NCBI GenBank assembly: GCA_021372295.1
Contig: JAJFUS010000053.1
Coordinates: 1-64,000 of the forward strand
Length of the DNA: 64,000 nucleotides
Reading direction: 5' to 3'
From: a bacterium
GTDB lineage: Bacteria > Armatimonadota > UBA5829
Position 1 is the first letter of the stretch, and each line of letters begins with the position of its first letter. A program made the position numbers and the translations under genes. Shown here in pieces: positions 55,897 to 64,000 of the stretch. A model generated the notes under the pieces. That model was not told where the DNA came from and did not search any database. It saw only the letters and a list, made by a program, of their open reading frames with translations.

Positions 55897-56637
55897 ATGA
55901 ACGGGGGCTTGCGGCGCGAAGTGGAACTGATTCCGGCAATCGACATGATGGATGGAAAATGCGTGAGGTTGTCCCAGGGACGTTTTGATGCCGTCACGGT
56001 CTTCGCGGACGACCCAGCAGAGATGGCTTTGCGCTGGGAGGGCGAGGGCGCACAGAGATTGCATCTAGTCGACCTCAACGGTTCGCGTGCAGGCGCTCCT
56101 CAGGAAATCGAAGCGATCAAACGCATCGTTGAGGCCGTAAAGATACCCGTGGAACTCGGCGGCGGAATTCGCAGCCTGGAAACTGCCCGCCGAATGCTAG
56201 ATATCGGGGTCGGACGAGTCATTATCGGCACGTCGGCCGCGCTCGACTCCAACCTCGCCGAAACTATTTTCCGTGAACTGGGCGAAGCCGTGGTGCTGGG
56301 CGTCGACGCCAGGGACGGTCTGGTCGCGATAAAGGGTTGGGAAGAAACCACCTCTGAAAATGCTGTCCATTTTGCCGTCAGAATGCAAAACCTCGGCGCC
56401 AGGCGAGTCATTTACACGGATATTTCGCGCGACGGAATGCTCTCCGGCACTAATATCGCAGCGATGAAGCACATGGCCGAGTCGCTGGATATACCTGTGA
56501 TAGCTTCAGGCGGCATCAGCGCCGTCGATGATATAAAAAAACTCAAGTCGCTGGAAAATATTGGAATAGAGGGGGCTATACTCGGCAAGGCGTTATATAC
56601 CGGCGACCTGACGCTTGCCGACGCACTGGCCGCATAG
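55897..56637 (+). CDS. hisA: HisA, phosphoribosylformimino-5-aminoimidazole carboxamide ribotide isomerase
   Basis: 246 aa (GTG at 55921 is an alternative start). Fourth step of histidine synthesis, a TIM-barrel Amadori isomerase. The first catalytic Asp is in IPAIDMMDGKCVRL, the second in VLGVDARDGLVAIKGW. Phosphate-binding GGGIRS and IIGTSA are intact, as is YTDISRDGM. Directly followed (14 nt) by a second HisA-like gene. Confidence 0.96.
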   Translation: MNGGLRREVELIPAIDMMDGKCVRLSQGRFDAVTVFADDPAEMALRWEGEGAQRLHLVDLNGSRAGAPQEIEAIKRIVEAVKIPVELGGGIRSLETARRMLDIGVGRVIIGTSAALDSNLAETIFRELGEAVVLGVDARDGLVAIKGWEETTSENAVHFAVRMQNLGARRVIYTDISRDGMLSGTNIAAMKHMAESLDIPVIASGGISAVDDIKKLKSLENIGIEGAILGKALYTGDLTLADALAA

Positions 56638-56651
56638 ATTTTGGAGGTAGT

Positions 56652-57383
56652 ATGGAAGTAGTCCCAGGTATAGATCTGTTGGACGATAAATGTGTTTGCC
56701 CGGTGCACATGTCGTTTGGCGAGAACACTCCGCACTCGCACGATCCCGAGCACGTGGCCCAAACATGGGCCAGTCAAGGGGCACGCCGCCTCTACCTCGC
56801 CGACCTCGAAGGCGCTCGGATGGGCGCGCCGCAAAACATCAAAGCCGTGAATGCTATCATGAACGTCGCGCGGATTCCTGTCGATCTGGGTGGAGGAATA
56901 CGAAGCGTCGATTCGGCCAAGCGAGTGCTCGACCTTGGAGTGGACAGGGTGGTGGTCGGAACCAGCGCCGCTCTTGAAGACCAGTTTGCGAAAGAACTTT
57001 TCGGCACATTGGGCGACAGAGCGATCCTGAGCCTCGCGAGTCTGAACGGCTACGTTGCCGTGCGGGACTGGCAGGCCAGAACCGACGAGCGCGCCGATGA
57101 TTTCGCCAAGCGCATGTGCGACCTGGGTGCCCGTCGCATCGTCTTCACCGACGTTTCCCGCAAAGGCATGCACGGAGGCGTTAACGTGATCGCTGTCCGA
57201 CGAATGGCCAAAACCCTCAATGTCCCGATAATAGCGTCCGGCGGAGTCAGCAGCCTCGACGACATCAAAGAGCTGAAAACCCTCGAGCCGCTGGGCGTCG
57301 AGGGCGTGATAGTGGTCACGGCGATTTATTCGGGAACTCTGAGGCTTTCAGAGGCCATCGCCGCCGGTGAGTCTTTAGACTGA
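56652..57383 (+). CDS. HisA-like paralogue lacking the second catalytic Asp
   Basis: 243 aa with the same TIM-barrel layout as the gene before it: GIDLLDDKCV, IPVDLGGGIRS, VVGTSAA and PIIASGGVSSLDDIKE are kept. However, the segment aligned with VDARDG reads LASLNG, so the catalytic Asp of the normal acid is Ala129 here. The loop after the first Asp is replaced by CPVHMSFGENTPHSHDPEH, and TDISRDG became TDVSRKG. A changed activity, a regulatory partner role or a dead enzyme are all possible. Translation appears coupled to hisA. It overlaps the convergent thiamine-binding gene by 9 nt. Confidence 0.9.
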   Translation: MEVVPGIDLLDDKCVCPVHMSFGENTPHSHDPEHVAQTWASQGARRLYLADLEGARMGAPQNIKAVNAIMNVARIPVDLGGGIRSVDSAKRVLDLGVDRVVVGTSAALEDQFAKELFGTLGDRAILSLASLNGYVAVRDWQARTDERADDFAKRMCDLGARRIVFTDVSRKGMHGGVNVIAVRRMAKTLNVPIIASGGVSSLDDIKELKTLEPLGVEGVIVVTAIYSGTLRLSEAIAAGESLD

Positions 57384-57662
57384 TGCTCTGTAATCGGCGA
57401 TCTCTTCGTCAATAGTGATGCCGTACGCCCTGTCATCTATTCGCAGTTCCAGAAGTATTCTCTCCGCGCCGCTAGCCTTCACTGCGGCATGAGCGTTTCT
57501 CACGACGTTTAGAATTTCGTCTAGTTCGCCTTCGATAGTTGTGGCCATAGCATCGACTTCGTACTTAAGGCCCGATTTTTCGACCTCGCGCACGGCTGCG
57601 TCGATAAACGGCTTGATCTCGGACTTTCCCAATGGGGTAATGCTAAATTCCGCAACAACCAT
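57375..57662 (-). CDS. MTH1187-family thiamine-binding protein
   Basis: 95 aa from ATG 57662 with GGAGGA 8 nt upstream; the longer frame to 57758 lacks a site. MVVAEFSITPLGKSEIKPF, DAMATTIEGELDEI and the C-terminal IDEEIADY are family features of the ferredoxin-like YkoF/MTH1187 fold that binds thiamine or its pyrimidine. Confidence 0.88.
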   Translation of the reverse strand: MVVAEFSITPLGKSEIKPFIDAAVREVEKSGLKYEVDAMATTIEGELDEILNVVRNAHAAVKASGAERILLELRIDDRAYGITIDEEIADYRASV

Positions 57663-57729
57663 AGCCTGCGTCCTCCGCGAGTTAATAATTACCCGTACCC
57701 GCATGGACTCAGATGCAAAACAACAGCGA

Positions 57730-58488
57730 TTAGAGATAAGGGAATATTGCCTCGACAATCACGACGGCGGGCACGCGGTCGTAGACATCAAGGTGAGGTT
57801 TCAGCGCCAGGATTTCGGGTGTGGGTCTGGGTTCCACAATCCGGCGGACAGTAAACCCGCGAGCACCCAGAGCGTTTATGTAGCGCGAAAGCGTGCGGTG
57901 CTTGATCTTTCTCTGGCCACTTCTGATGCTTGCGGCCAGTTCCGACGGCCACCACGATTCAGTGAAATAGTTGTCCACGGCTTCGTAGAGCTGCCTGCCG
58001 TCGATGTCTCTTACCCAGCAAGCGTCCGGCATGCTGAAGCACGGATGCAGTACCGAGAATATGAACCGCCCGCCCAGTTTTACAAGTCTGGCGAGTTCGG
58101 CAACGGTTCCGGCCAGGTCATGAGTCATCATCATTCCCATGTTGCAGACGACATCATCAAACGTGCTGTCTTCGATGACTGAGAGGTCTGTCGATTCGGC
58201 TACGGCGTACTTTATGCCTTCGTCTTCGCGGTCGTTGATCTCACCGGCTATGCCTATGAGCCGCTCCGATCTGTCTACAGCCGTGACATCCGCCCCCAAG
58301 GCAGCCAGCCGTCTCGAAAGATACCCAGCGCCGCATGAAAGCTCTAAAATTTGTTTTCCGACCACAGGCCCGATGACTTCCAGCATAGCCGGCGCTACAA
58401 TGTGACGTTGAACGTCACCGCCGGACTCGCCCACGTATGATGCGATATCGTTTGCTATTTCTTCGAATGTCGACGCCTCTTGACTCAT
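57730..58488 (-). CDS. Class I SAM-dependent methyltransferase
   Basis: 252 aa. ILELSCGAGYLSRRLAALGA is the SAM-binding motif I and NMGMMMTHDLAGT the post-motif II region. VLHPCFSMPDACWV and the long C-terminal HRTLSRYINALGARGF insert resemble uncharacterised small-molecule methyltransferases. Substrate unknown. Confidence 0.9.
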   Translation of the reverse strand: MSQEASTFEEIANDIASYVGESGGDVQRHIVAPAMLEVIGPVVGKQILELSCGAGYLSRRLAALGADVTAVDRSERLIGIAGEINDREDEGIKYAVAESTDLSVIEDSTFDDVVCNMGMMMTHDLAGTVAELARLVKLGGRFIFSVLHPCFSMPDACWVRDIDGRQLYEAVDNYFTESWWPSELAASIRSGQRKIKHRTLSRYINALGARGFTVRRIVEPRPTPEILALKPHLDVYDRVPAVVIVEAIFPYL

Positions 58489-58635
58489 AACCCTGACATA
58501 CCTACTCCTTGCCTACTAACGGTACTAGTATTCCACTTTGCCGCGACAAAATCCTCTCTAAAAGCATAGAAATAGCGGCATCCGCAATAACGCAAATGCC
58601 GCGACAATACCGTGCAACCACTTCTTGAAATCTTG

Positions 58636-59019
58636 TCATATGCAGTTCACAACAAGATGCTCGCTGAGTCCCAAAATATCGAGAATCCTTTGAACCTGCG
58701 AGCTGCACCGGCATAATCCCAGCGTCTTACCACGGCGCGCGAGGTCGCGCCTGATAGTCAGGACGTGTTTCAAGGTCTCACTATCAATGAATGTCACTTC
58801 TTGACAGTGAATAAGACATGTCTGGACTGATTCACTCATCAAGTCCCTGATCGTCTGAATCAGAAATGATGTAGTGGCGAAATCCATCTCGCCGCGCGCG
58901 TAAATGACAACATGCCCATCTTCGTGCGCATTCCACAATGTAAGTCCTCTAACGGCTTCCATGCTCGCGACCCTTCGCTGATCTATATGAGTTAAGTGCC
59001 GACTTACAATTGCATCCAT
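58636..59019 (-). CDS. STAS-domain anti-sigma-factor-antagonist-like protein
   Basis: 127 aa from ATG 59019; ATG 58962 (MEAVRGLTLWN) has a better AAGGG site and may be the real start. VVIYARGEMDFATTSFL and the central FIDSETLKHVLTI show the STAS fold with a Ser of the phosphorylation loop. It ends in LGLSEHLVVNCI. No kinase or sigma factor gene is adjacent. The 147-bp gap to the methyltransferase holds nothing clear. Confidence 0.85.
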   Translation of the reverse strand: MDAIVSRHLTHIDQRRVASMEAVRGLTLWNAHEDGHVVIYARGEMDFATTSFLIQTIRDLMSESVQTCLIHCQEVTFIDSETLKHVLTIRRDLARRGKTLGLCRCSSQVQRILDILGLSEHLVVNCI

Positions 59020-59162
59020 GAGCGCTCGTTATGATAGCCCCATATTTGCGATTTGTCAACCCCCAATTAAGGATCCGTCATCTGCAAGCCAGTCCGGCTC
59101 AGCTTGACGGTCATCACCCGAGATGGGATAATTGATGTATAAGTCGAGTTTGGGGAGTTGTC

Positions 59163-59786
59163 TTGGTAAGACTGCTGATTTCCAATCTTGGGCACGAGTT
59201 CGAAAAACGCGAGGTGTTTGATCCGGTCAACTTCGCGTTTGACGGCGCTCGCATGTCCGTGGTCGGTCCCAACGGTTCGGGAAAATCTACACTCATTAAG
59301 ATTATCGCGGGCTTGCTCACTCCCACTCGCGGCGAGGTCATATTAGAGATAGACGGCGCGAGGATTCCGCGCGACTGTGTAAGGGATGTCGTGGGGCTGG
59401 TGGCTCCTGGCGTTTGGCTCTATGGCGAGCTGACCGCGCGCGAAAACTTGCTGTTTCTGATGTCGGCGCGGGGACTTATTGTCGATCCTCATCGCATCGA
59501 CGATGTCCTGAGCGAGGTTGGGCTGACCCATCGCGCGGACGATCCTATCTGCGACCTGTCTTCCGGTCTCAGGCAGCGAGCGAGTCTTGCAGCGGCTCTT
59601 GTTCACGACCCATACGTGCTTTTGCTGGACGAACCATCTACAAACCTCGACAAAAACGGCATAGATATGACCCGAAATGTGATTGACAGGCACTCCAAAC
59701 GGGGTATTGTTGTGCTGGCTACAAACGATCCTGATGAGGCCGCGCTTGGTGAGGCGAGTTTGGATTTGGGTGGTCCAGCGCGATGA
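59163..59786 (+). CDS. ccmA: CcmA, heme-trafficking ABC ATPase of cytochrome c maturation
   Basis: 207 aa from a TTG (GGGGAG upstream). Walker A GPNGSGKST, signature LSSGLRQRASLAAALVHD and Walker B YVLLLDEPSTNLD are present. As part of CcmABCD it drives release of holo-CcmE. Its TGA overlaps the ATG of ccmB. First gene of the ccmABCEF operon. Confidence 0.93.
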   Translation: MVRLLISNLGHEFEKREVFDPVNFAFDGARMSVVGPNGSGKSTLIKIIAGLLTPTRGEVILEIDGARIPRDCVRDVVGLVAPGVWLYGELTARENLLFLMSARGLIVDPHRIDDVLSEVGLTHRADDPICDLSSGLRQRASLAAALVHDPYVLLLDEPSTNLDKNGIDMTRNVIDRHSKRGIVVLATNDPDEAALGEASLDLGGPAR

Positions 59787-60502
59787 ATACCATTCAGCGC
59801 CCGATTGCGGATCGACATTATATCGTTCAAAAGGTGGGGTTGGCCTTCTATGCCAGGTCGGCATGGGGGGTGCTGCGCAAAGATCTGACCTGTGAGCTTC
59901 GTGCTCGGCATGCCTTAAGCGCGGTATTGCTTTTTGCCGTTACGAGTACGGTGGCTGTGTCGATTACGGCTAATGCCTGGGGCGGCGATGCGGCGGTATC
60001 ATCGGCGCTGCTGTGGCTGGTGATATATTTTTCGGCGATGTCGGGGCTGAGCCGCGCGTTTGTACATGAGGAAGAGTCATGCACTTCTGCGACGCTCAAA
60101 CTCGTCGCTCGACCTAACGCGGTTTACCTGGGCAAGACGATATTCATCTGGTTACTGCTGACGGCGATGGAAACCGTGACGGTGCCGTTATTCGTGTTGC
60201 TTATGGGATGCAAAGTGGCGAACTGGGGCGCGCTGGTCGGCATATTGCTGTTGGGCGGACTGGGGCTGAGCCTTGGCGCCGCAATGGCCGCTGCAATGGT
60301 TGCGAGAGCGACTGTCAAGGGAACGTTGTTTGCCGTGATCTGCTTTCCACTGTTGATGCCGGCTTTGGTTTCGGCGGTTCACGGATCGAGCATGGCGATT
60401 GGCGGCGGCAGCGCGGCAAGCGACCTCAGACTTCTCGCTTACTATTGCGCGACGGTCTTTATCGCAAGTCTAATATTGTTCAGGTTTATATGGGAAGATT
60501 AG
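59783..60502 (+). CDS. ccmB: CcmB, membrane subunit of the CcmABCD complex
   Basis: 239 aa, ATGA overlap with ccmA. About six hydrophobic segments, including LLWLVIYFSAMSGLSRAFVH, VPLFVLLMG and LLGGLGLSLGAAMAAAM, with FHEE-type EEESCTS near the middle (AFVHEEESC). It provides the membrane part of the ABC complex. Overlap of 13 nt with ccmC. Confidence 0.9.
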   Translation: MNTIQRPIADRHYIVQKVGLAFYARSAWGVLRKDLTCELRARHALSAVLLFAVTSTVAVSITANAWGGDAAVSSALLWLVIYFSAMSGLSRAFVHEEESCTSATLKLVARPNAVYLGKTIFIWLLLTAMETVTVPLFVLLMGCKVANWGALVGILLLGGLGLSLGAAMAAAMVARATVKGTLFAVICFPLLMPALVSAVHGSSMAIGGGSAASDLRLLAYYCATVFIASLILFRFIWED

Positions 60503-61149
60503 ACACAGACAAAATGGATGCAATAATGCCGATAGCCCTGGGATTATGGATGCTCGGACTAATATCGGCGATTGTGTTGTACGTTCCTCCGGCAGAGGGT
60601 TTCGCTGATCCAGAGGCTGCTCGGATGGTGATTTTTCACGTGCCGTGCGCCGTGATAGCTGTGGTCGCTTATATCATCTCGACAGTTTACGCGATAGCAT
60701 ATCTTGCCAAGGGTGACATAGCTCGAGACGCAAAGTCGGCAGTTTCGGCCAAGCTTGGATTGGCGTTTACAGTCCTCGCGACGCTGAGCGGAATGATATT
60801 TGCAAAGCTGGAGTGGGGTTCGGCGTGGAACTGGGACCCTCGCGAGACCACGATCCTTATACTTGTGATCGTTTACGGAGCGTATTTCGCTCTGAGGAGC
60901 GCTGTCGTGAACACCACGGTGCGCGCTAGAGTGAGCGCGGTGTATAACATACTCGCGTGCGTGGTGATGCCTTATCTGGTGTTCGTGCTGCCACGCATGC
61001 TGGGCGGATTGCACCCGACCGACACTCTTTCTCACCGAGGCGGGCTTGCCATGGAATATCGAATCGCAATGGCTGCCGCGATTGTGGGTTTCGTGTGGTT
61101 ATACGTGTGGCTGTTTAGAGTCGGCGTCAGACGGTTGTTCATGAAATGA
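60490..61149 (+). CDS. ccmC: CcmC-like heme-handling membrane protein
   Basis: 219 aa from ATG 60490, which overlaps the end of ccmB; the longer frame inside ccmB is rejected. The tryptophan-rich WGSAWNWDPRETT is the heme-binding WWD motif. FHVPCA and the C-terminal SHRGG supply candidate axial His ligands. Six hydrophobic segments. It loads heme onto CcmE. TGA overlaps the ATG of ccmE. Confidence 0.93.
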   Translation: MGRLDTDKMDAIMPIALGLWMLGLISAIVLYVPPAEGFADPEAARMVIFHVPCAVIAVVAYIISTVYAIAYLAKGDIARDAKSAVSAKLGLAFTVLATLSGMIFAKLEWGSAWNWDPRETTILILVIVYGAYFALRSAVVNTTVRARVSAVYNILACVVMPYLVFVLPRMLGGLHPTDTLSHRGGLAMEYRIAMAAAIVGFVWLYVWLFRVGVRRLFMK

Positions 61150-61517
61150 ACAGAAAGCTATACATACTTGGCGCGCTGTTGATAGCAGGATTCGGTTATC
61201 TCGGAATAAATGAGATGATGGCCGCGCGTGCGCCTTACGTGACAAGTGTTGCCGAGGTTTGCTCAATCAATGGCAGCGCCGTGCAGTTTATTGGCAGGAT
61301 TGAGCATAGTGAGACCGATTTTAGCGAGCGTGCCAACGAGTTGCTCTTCACGATGCGCGATGACAAAGGCGAAACGCTCAAAGTTCGCTACAAGGGCGTG
61401 AAACCAGCTAATTTCGACAGCGCGGAAAAAGCGGTTGTCCGCGGAAAGTATGCTGATGGCGAACTGCGTGCCGATCATGTGCTTGTCAAGTGCCCGTCGA
61501 GGTATCGCGGGAAGTAG
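61146..61517 (+). CDS. ccmE: CcmE heme chaperone, CxxxY variant
   Basis: 123 aa. One N-terminal membrane helix, then an OB-fold (AVQFIGRIEHSETD, LLFTMRDDKGETLKVRYKG). At the heme-attachment site the usual HxxxY reads CPSRY, with Cys in place of the covalently bound His. This variant is known from Desulfovibrio and archaea, in Ccm systems lacking CcmG/H (System I*). That matches this operon, which shows no ccmG, ccmH or ccmI. Confidence 0.92.
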   Translation: MNRKLYILGALLIAGFGYLGINEMMAARAPYVTSVAEVCSINGSAVQFIGRIEHSETDFSERANELLFTMRDDKGETLKVRYKGVKPANFDSAEKAVVRGKYADGELRADHVLVKCPSRYRGK

Positions 61518-61522
61518 GATCA

Positions 61523-63568
61523 GTGAAAATCACACCGGACAATTTCCCTATATATATCGCGCTTGCTTGTGCCCTGACATCGTTTGTTGCATATTGCGTG
61601 CTGTCGATTGGGCAGCGCCGCAGACCGATGGTTCGTCTTGCCGTTTGGTCGAGAGGTCTGTACTGTGCGTCCGTGATTGTGGTGGCGTATGCAGTAATGT
61701 ATTTGCTCCAGCAGATTCTTTCGGACGCGAGATATGACATCGCTTACATTAATGACTACAGCGGCCCTGCTGACGCGCTGATTTACAAAATATCGAGCCT
61801 GTGGGCTGGTCAGGAAGGGTCGCTGCTACTTTGGGCGTTTTTGGCGGGGCTGATCGGGCTAGTGTTGGCTTACGGAAAACGGAGCGCGTCGCCCGCGGTA
61901 ATGGCGTTTTTGGTGTCGGTGCAGTCGTTTTTTTTGATACTTTTGATCAAATCCGACCCGTTTCGAGCGCTTGCCGATTACCAGCCGGGGACGGTCGGTT
62001 TGGGGCTCAATCCGCTCCTCAAAAACCCCTGGATGGTGATTCATCCGCCTGTGATATTCCTTGGCTACGCAGCTTTGTGCGTTCCGGCGGCGTGTGCCGT
62101 TGCGGCGCTCATTAATGGCGACCCGAAAGGCTGGGCTAAAACGTGTCTGCCATGGACGCTGTTCGGATGGGTATCGCTGAGCGCGGGAATCGTGCTGGGG
62201 ATGGTATGGTCTTACGAAGTGTTGGGGTGGGGTGGATACTGGGGTTGGGACCCCGTCGAAAACGCCTCGCTGGTTCCTTGGCTGACGGGCACGGCTCTGC
62301 TTCATGGACTATTGCTGCAGCGATATCGAGGCAGGGCTACACGTGGAAATATAATCCTTGCGATTGCGACATTCCTGCTGATTATATACGCCACATTCCT
62401 GACTCGCAGCGGTGTATTGTCTAACTATTCGGTACATTCTTTTGCAGACTTGGGCGCATATGGTATCCTGCTTGCCTTCCTTCTGGCCTATACGATCTTG
62501 TGCATAGGGCTGCTGGCAGCGCGATGGAAGGCCATTGCTGTGCGGACACCGGCGATTATTCCGGCATCGAGAGACTTTATTATCTCCATCGGGATGATTG
62601 TGCTGATATTGTTTGCGATTGTAGTGTTAGCGGGCACGTCATATCCGATGTTCGCAAAATCGGGGCTAGCCCCGAGCTTCTACACCAAAATGTCCGCGCC
62701 GATTGCCATTGCGGTCGTGCTGCTGATCGGTGCGTCGTCGTTTGTGGGGTGGAGCCGTCGAGGTAAAGAGCGAGCCACTTTTGGATTTCGACCAAGCGTC
62801 CACCACGTCGGGGCATACATTGCACACGCGGGTGTCGTACTGATGATCGCGGGTGTCGTCCTGTCGTCGTCAGGGAAATCGACGAGCGTGACGCTTTCAC
62901 GCGGCGGCCGGCCGAAGTACGCACTCGGGTATAGATTCAATTACGCGGGAACCAAAAGAGTCGGCGAGACCCGCGAAATAACGAATTTATGGATTACGAC
63001 ACCTCGCGGCATCGAGCGTGCGGCTCCGCTTGCCGTCGAATACACACAGCGCGGCGCGGTTCGGTCGCCATTTATCAAATCGTCTGTGGCAGGCGATCTT
63101 TATATATCTCCAGGAGAAGCCCAGGGAACTGAAGTAATCCCTGTTGCATCGATGACTAATAGGGGTTGGGCCGCGATTCCGGCTAAAATTCCAGGGACGA
63201 ACGCCACCCTTACCCTTATCGGGATGCAGGTGGAGTATCATCTGGTCAGACTGGATTACGATTCAGGAGTCGGCCAGCCTGTCGAGATAATTGTTAGTCG
63301 AGGCAAGCCAGCAGAGATTGATGGCTACATATTCACCTTCCAGCGGTTCGTCAGCGATCCCGGCGGCGACGCAGGTATGATGAGCGCGGGAGCGCAGCTT
63401 GGCGTTGGCGGACATGGTTTGGCCGAGAAAGTGACTGTAGAAGTGAGCACGAAACCATATATATGGCTGCTTTGGTTGGGCACAATATTGATTATTTTGG
63501 GCGGGCTGTCTGCTCTTATTGTTCGGGGACGAAATGGGCTATTATCCAATAGTAATGGATCTGACTGA
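61523..63568 (+). CDS. ccmF: CcmF, cytochrome c heme lyase subunit
   Basis: 681 aa from a GTG at 61523 (GGAT upstream); the 61490 start lies inside ccmE. About 14-15 hydrophobic helices; WGGYWGWDPVENASLVPWL is the WWD heme-binding motif. NPLLKNPWMVIHPPVIF and TFLTRSGVLSNYSVHSFADL supply conserved His. It attaches heme to apocytochromes and, without CcmH, probably works with CcmE directly. Its end overlaps the next gene by 35 nt. Confidence 0.95.
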   Translation: MKITPDNFPIYIALACALTSFVAYCVLSIGQRRRPMVRLAVWSRGLYCASVIVVAYAVMYLLQQILSDARYDIAYINDYSGPADALIYKISSLWAGQEGSLLLWAFLAGLIGLVLAYGKRSASPAVMAFLVSVQSFFLILLIKSDPFRALADYQPGTVGLGLNPLLKNPWMVIHPPVIFLGYAALCVPAACAVAALINGDPKGWAKTCLPWTLFGWVSLSAGIVLGMVWSYEVLGWGGYWGWDPVENASLVPWLTGTALLHGLLLQRYRGRATRGNIILAIATFLLIIYATFLTRSGVLSNYSVHSFADLGAYGILLAFLLAYTILCIGLLAARWKAIAVRTPAIIPASRDFIISIGMIVLILFAIVVLAGTSYPMFAKSGLAPSFYTKMSAPIAIAVVLLIGASSFVGWSRRGKERATFGFRPSVHHVGAYIAHAGVVLMIAGVVLSSSGKSTSVTLSRGGRPKYALGYRFNYAGTKRVGETREITNLWITTPRGIERAAPLAVEYTQRGAVRSPFIKSSVAGDLYISPGEAQGTEVIPVASMTNRGWAAIPAKIPGTNATLTLIGMQVEYHLVRLDYDSGVGQPVEIIVSRGKPAEIDGYIFTFQRFVSDPGGDAGMMSAGAQLGVGGHGLAEKVTVEVSTKPYIWLLWLGTILIILGGLSALIVRGRNGLLSNSNGSD

Positions 63569-64000
63569 AAAAAAGTGTCTGATAGTCGGCGGCGGGCGAG
63601 TCGCGCTGCGCAAGGCTGTGTCGCTCATTGAGGCGGGTGCGGCCGTCACTGTAATATCGCCCGACATTGATGACGACTTGGACTCGCTGGATGGAGTGAC
63701 CAACATCAGAAGAGAGTATGCATCAGGCGACGCGAGCGGGTACGCGCTTATTTTCGCCGCGACCGATGACACTCGCCTGAATTCGGAGGTATCGAACGAG
63801 GCCGCGCGTAATGGCATTCCGGTGAATGTCGTCGATGACCCGGAGTTGTGCACGTTTATCGTGCCTGCGTTGGTTCGCAGGGGCGATCTGATGATCTCCG
63901 TGACCACATCCGGCAAAAGTCCGATGCTCAGCAAAATGATCCGACAAGAGTTGGAAGAGGCTTACGGGCCGGAGTACGAGGCGTTTGTCGATCTGCTCGG
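63534..64000 (+). CDS. Precorrin-2 dehydrogenase/sirohydrochlorin ferrochelatase-type protein, partial at the window edge
   Basis: Open from ATG 63534 to the end of the window. MGYYPIVMDLTEKKCLIVGG and GRVALRKAVSLIEAGA give the NAD-binding Rossmann half of CysG-B/Met8-type enzymes. Conserved FAATDD, VDDPELCTFIVPALVRRG and SVTTSGKSPMLS follow. It oxidises precorrin-2 and may insert iron to make siroheme. It overlaps ccmF by 35 nt, so it belongs to the same transcript, linking heme and cytochrome synthesis. Confidence 0.93.
   Translation, partial: MGYYPIVMDLTEKKCLIVGGGRVALRKAVSLIEAGAAVTVISPDIDDDLDSLDGVTNIRREYASGDASGYALIFAATDDTRLNSEVSNEAARNGIPVNVVDDPELCTFIVPALVRRGDLMISVTTSGKSPMLSKMIRQELEEAYGPEYEAFVDLL

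Noticed and set aside
60208..60489. N-terminal extension of ccmC
   Set aside because: It is another reading frame of ccmB and rich in Arg/Gly, unlike a membrane protein; the first membrane helix begins after 60490.
1..64000. CRISPR arrays
   Set aside because: No regularly spaced identical repeats of 24-40 bp with variable spacers were seen and no cas genes are present; the TGTACTACA repeats are too short and too few.
1..64000. Prophage or complete insertion sequence
   Set aside because: No integrase, capsid, terminase or complete transposase was seen; only a transposase C-terminal remnant at 20474-20641.

Overview
The window looks like chromosomal DNA of a free-living, probably diderm bacterium of roughly even base composition. 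Armatimonadota or a close relative is my best guess, but this is inference. It rests on a DUF1559-type prepilin-like protein, PEP-CTERM proteins, a GxGYxYP-family secreted protein with a near-copy at the left edge, type III glutamine synthetase, a secreted GH31, and a large Alu-containing SRP RNA beside dnaX. TTG and GTG starts are frequent, and many are decided by a good upstream GGAGG-type ribosome binding site.

Layout. 1-18.4 kb is a secretome region: two GxGYxYP paralogues, two very long modular surface proteins, a GH31 glucosidase/xylosidase, one prepilin-like protein, and a divergent pair made of a coiled-coil secreted protein and a membrane pentapeptide-repeat protein. 18.4-20.7 kb is a patch of decayed sequence (a possible gene fragment and an IS5-like transposase C-terminus) around an alpha/beta-hydrolase lipoprotein. 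20.7-29.7 kb holds glnN, a PEP-CTERM protein with a structured leader, a TPR-polysaccharide deacetylase, a BamE-like secreted protein, and dnaG-rpoD. 29.7-37.6 kb holds an M48 peptidase, a Ser/Thr-rich protein, a TolB-like secreted protein, hisI-rlmN, a DUF4432 epimerase-like protein and a prohibitin. 37.7-40.4 kb is a stable-RNA and replication block: tRNA-Arg(GCG), tRNA-Arg(CCT), tRNA-Ser(CGA), SRP RNA, dnaX and ybaB. 40.5-48.2 kb holds a second PEP-CTERM protein, secG, an HDOD protein, a subtilisin with CUB-like modules, and ribH. 48.3-54.4 kb is a minus-strand glycan/exopolysaccharide operon. 54.5-58.5 kb holds a cobalamin-type ABC ATPase with a fused C-terminal domain, two tandem hisA-like genes, a thiamine-binding protein and a methyltransferase. 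59.2-64.0 kb is a ccmABCEF cytochrome c maturation operon of the Cys-type CcmE variant, running into a siroheme synthase gene cut by the window edge.

The main unifying observation is a C-terminal beta-rich, OB-fold-like module. It recurs at the end of five unrelated secreted proteins (GxGYxYP, two giant modular proteins, a TolB-like propeller and a subtilisin), in a one-half or two-half form, and two copies end in nearly the same tail, RPRGD(S/A)DIDLY. It behaves like a shared attachment or sorting module. Other notable points are the HisA paralogue that lost a catalytic Asp, the 80-bp tandem repeat with a perfect Cra/LacI-type palindrome upstream of one giant surface gene, and the tRNA-Ser/SRP RNA pair only 2 nt apart.
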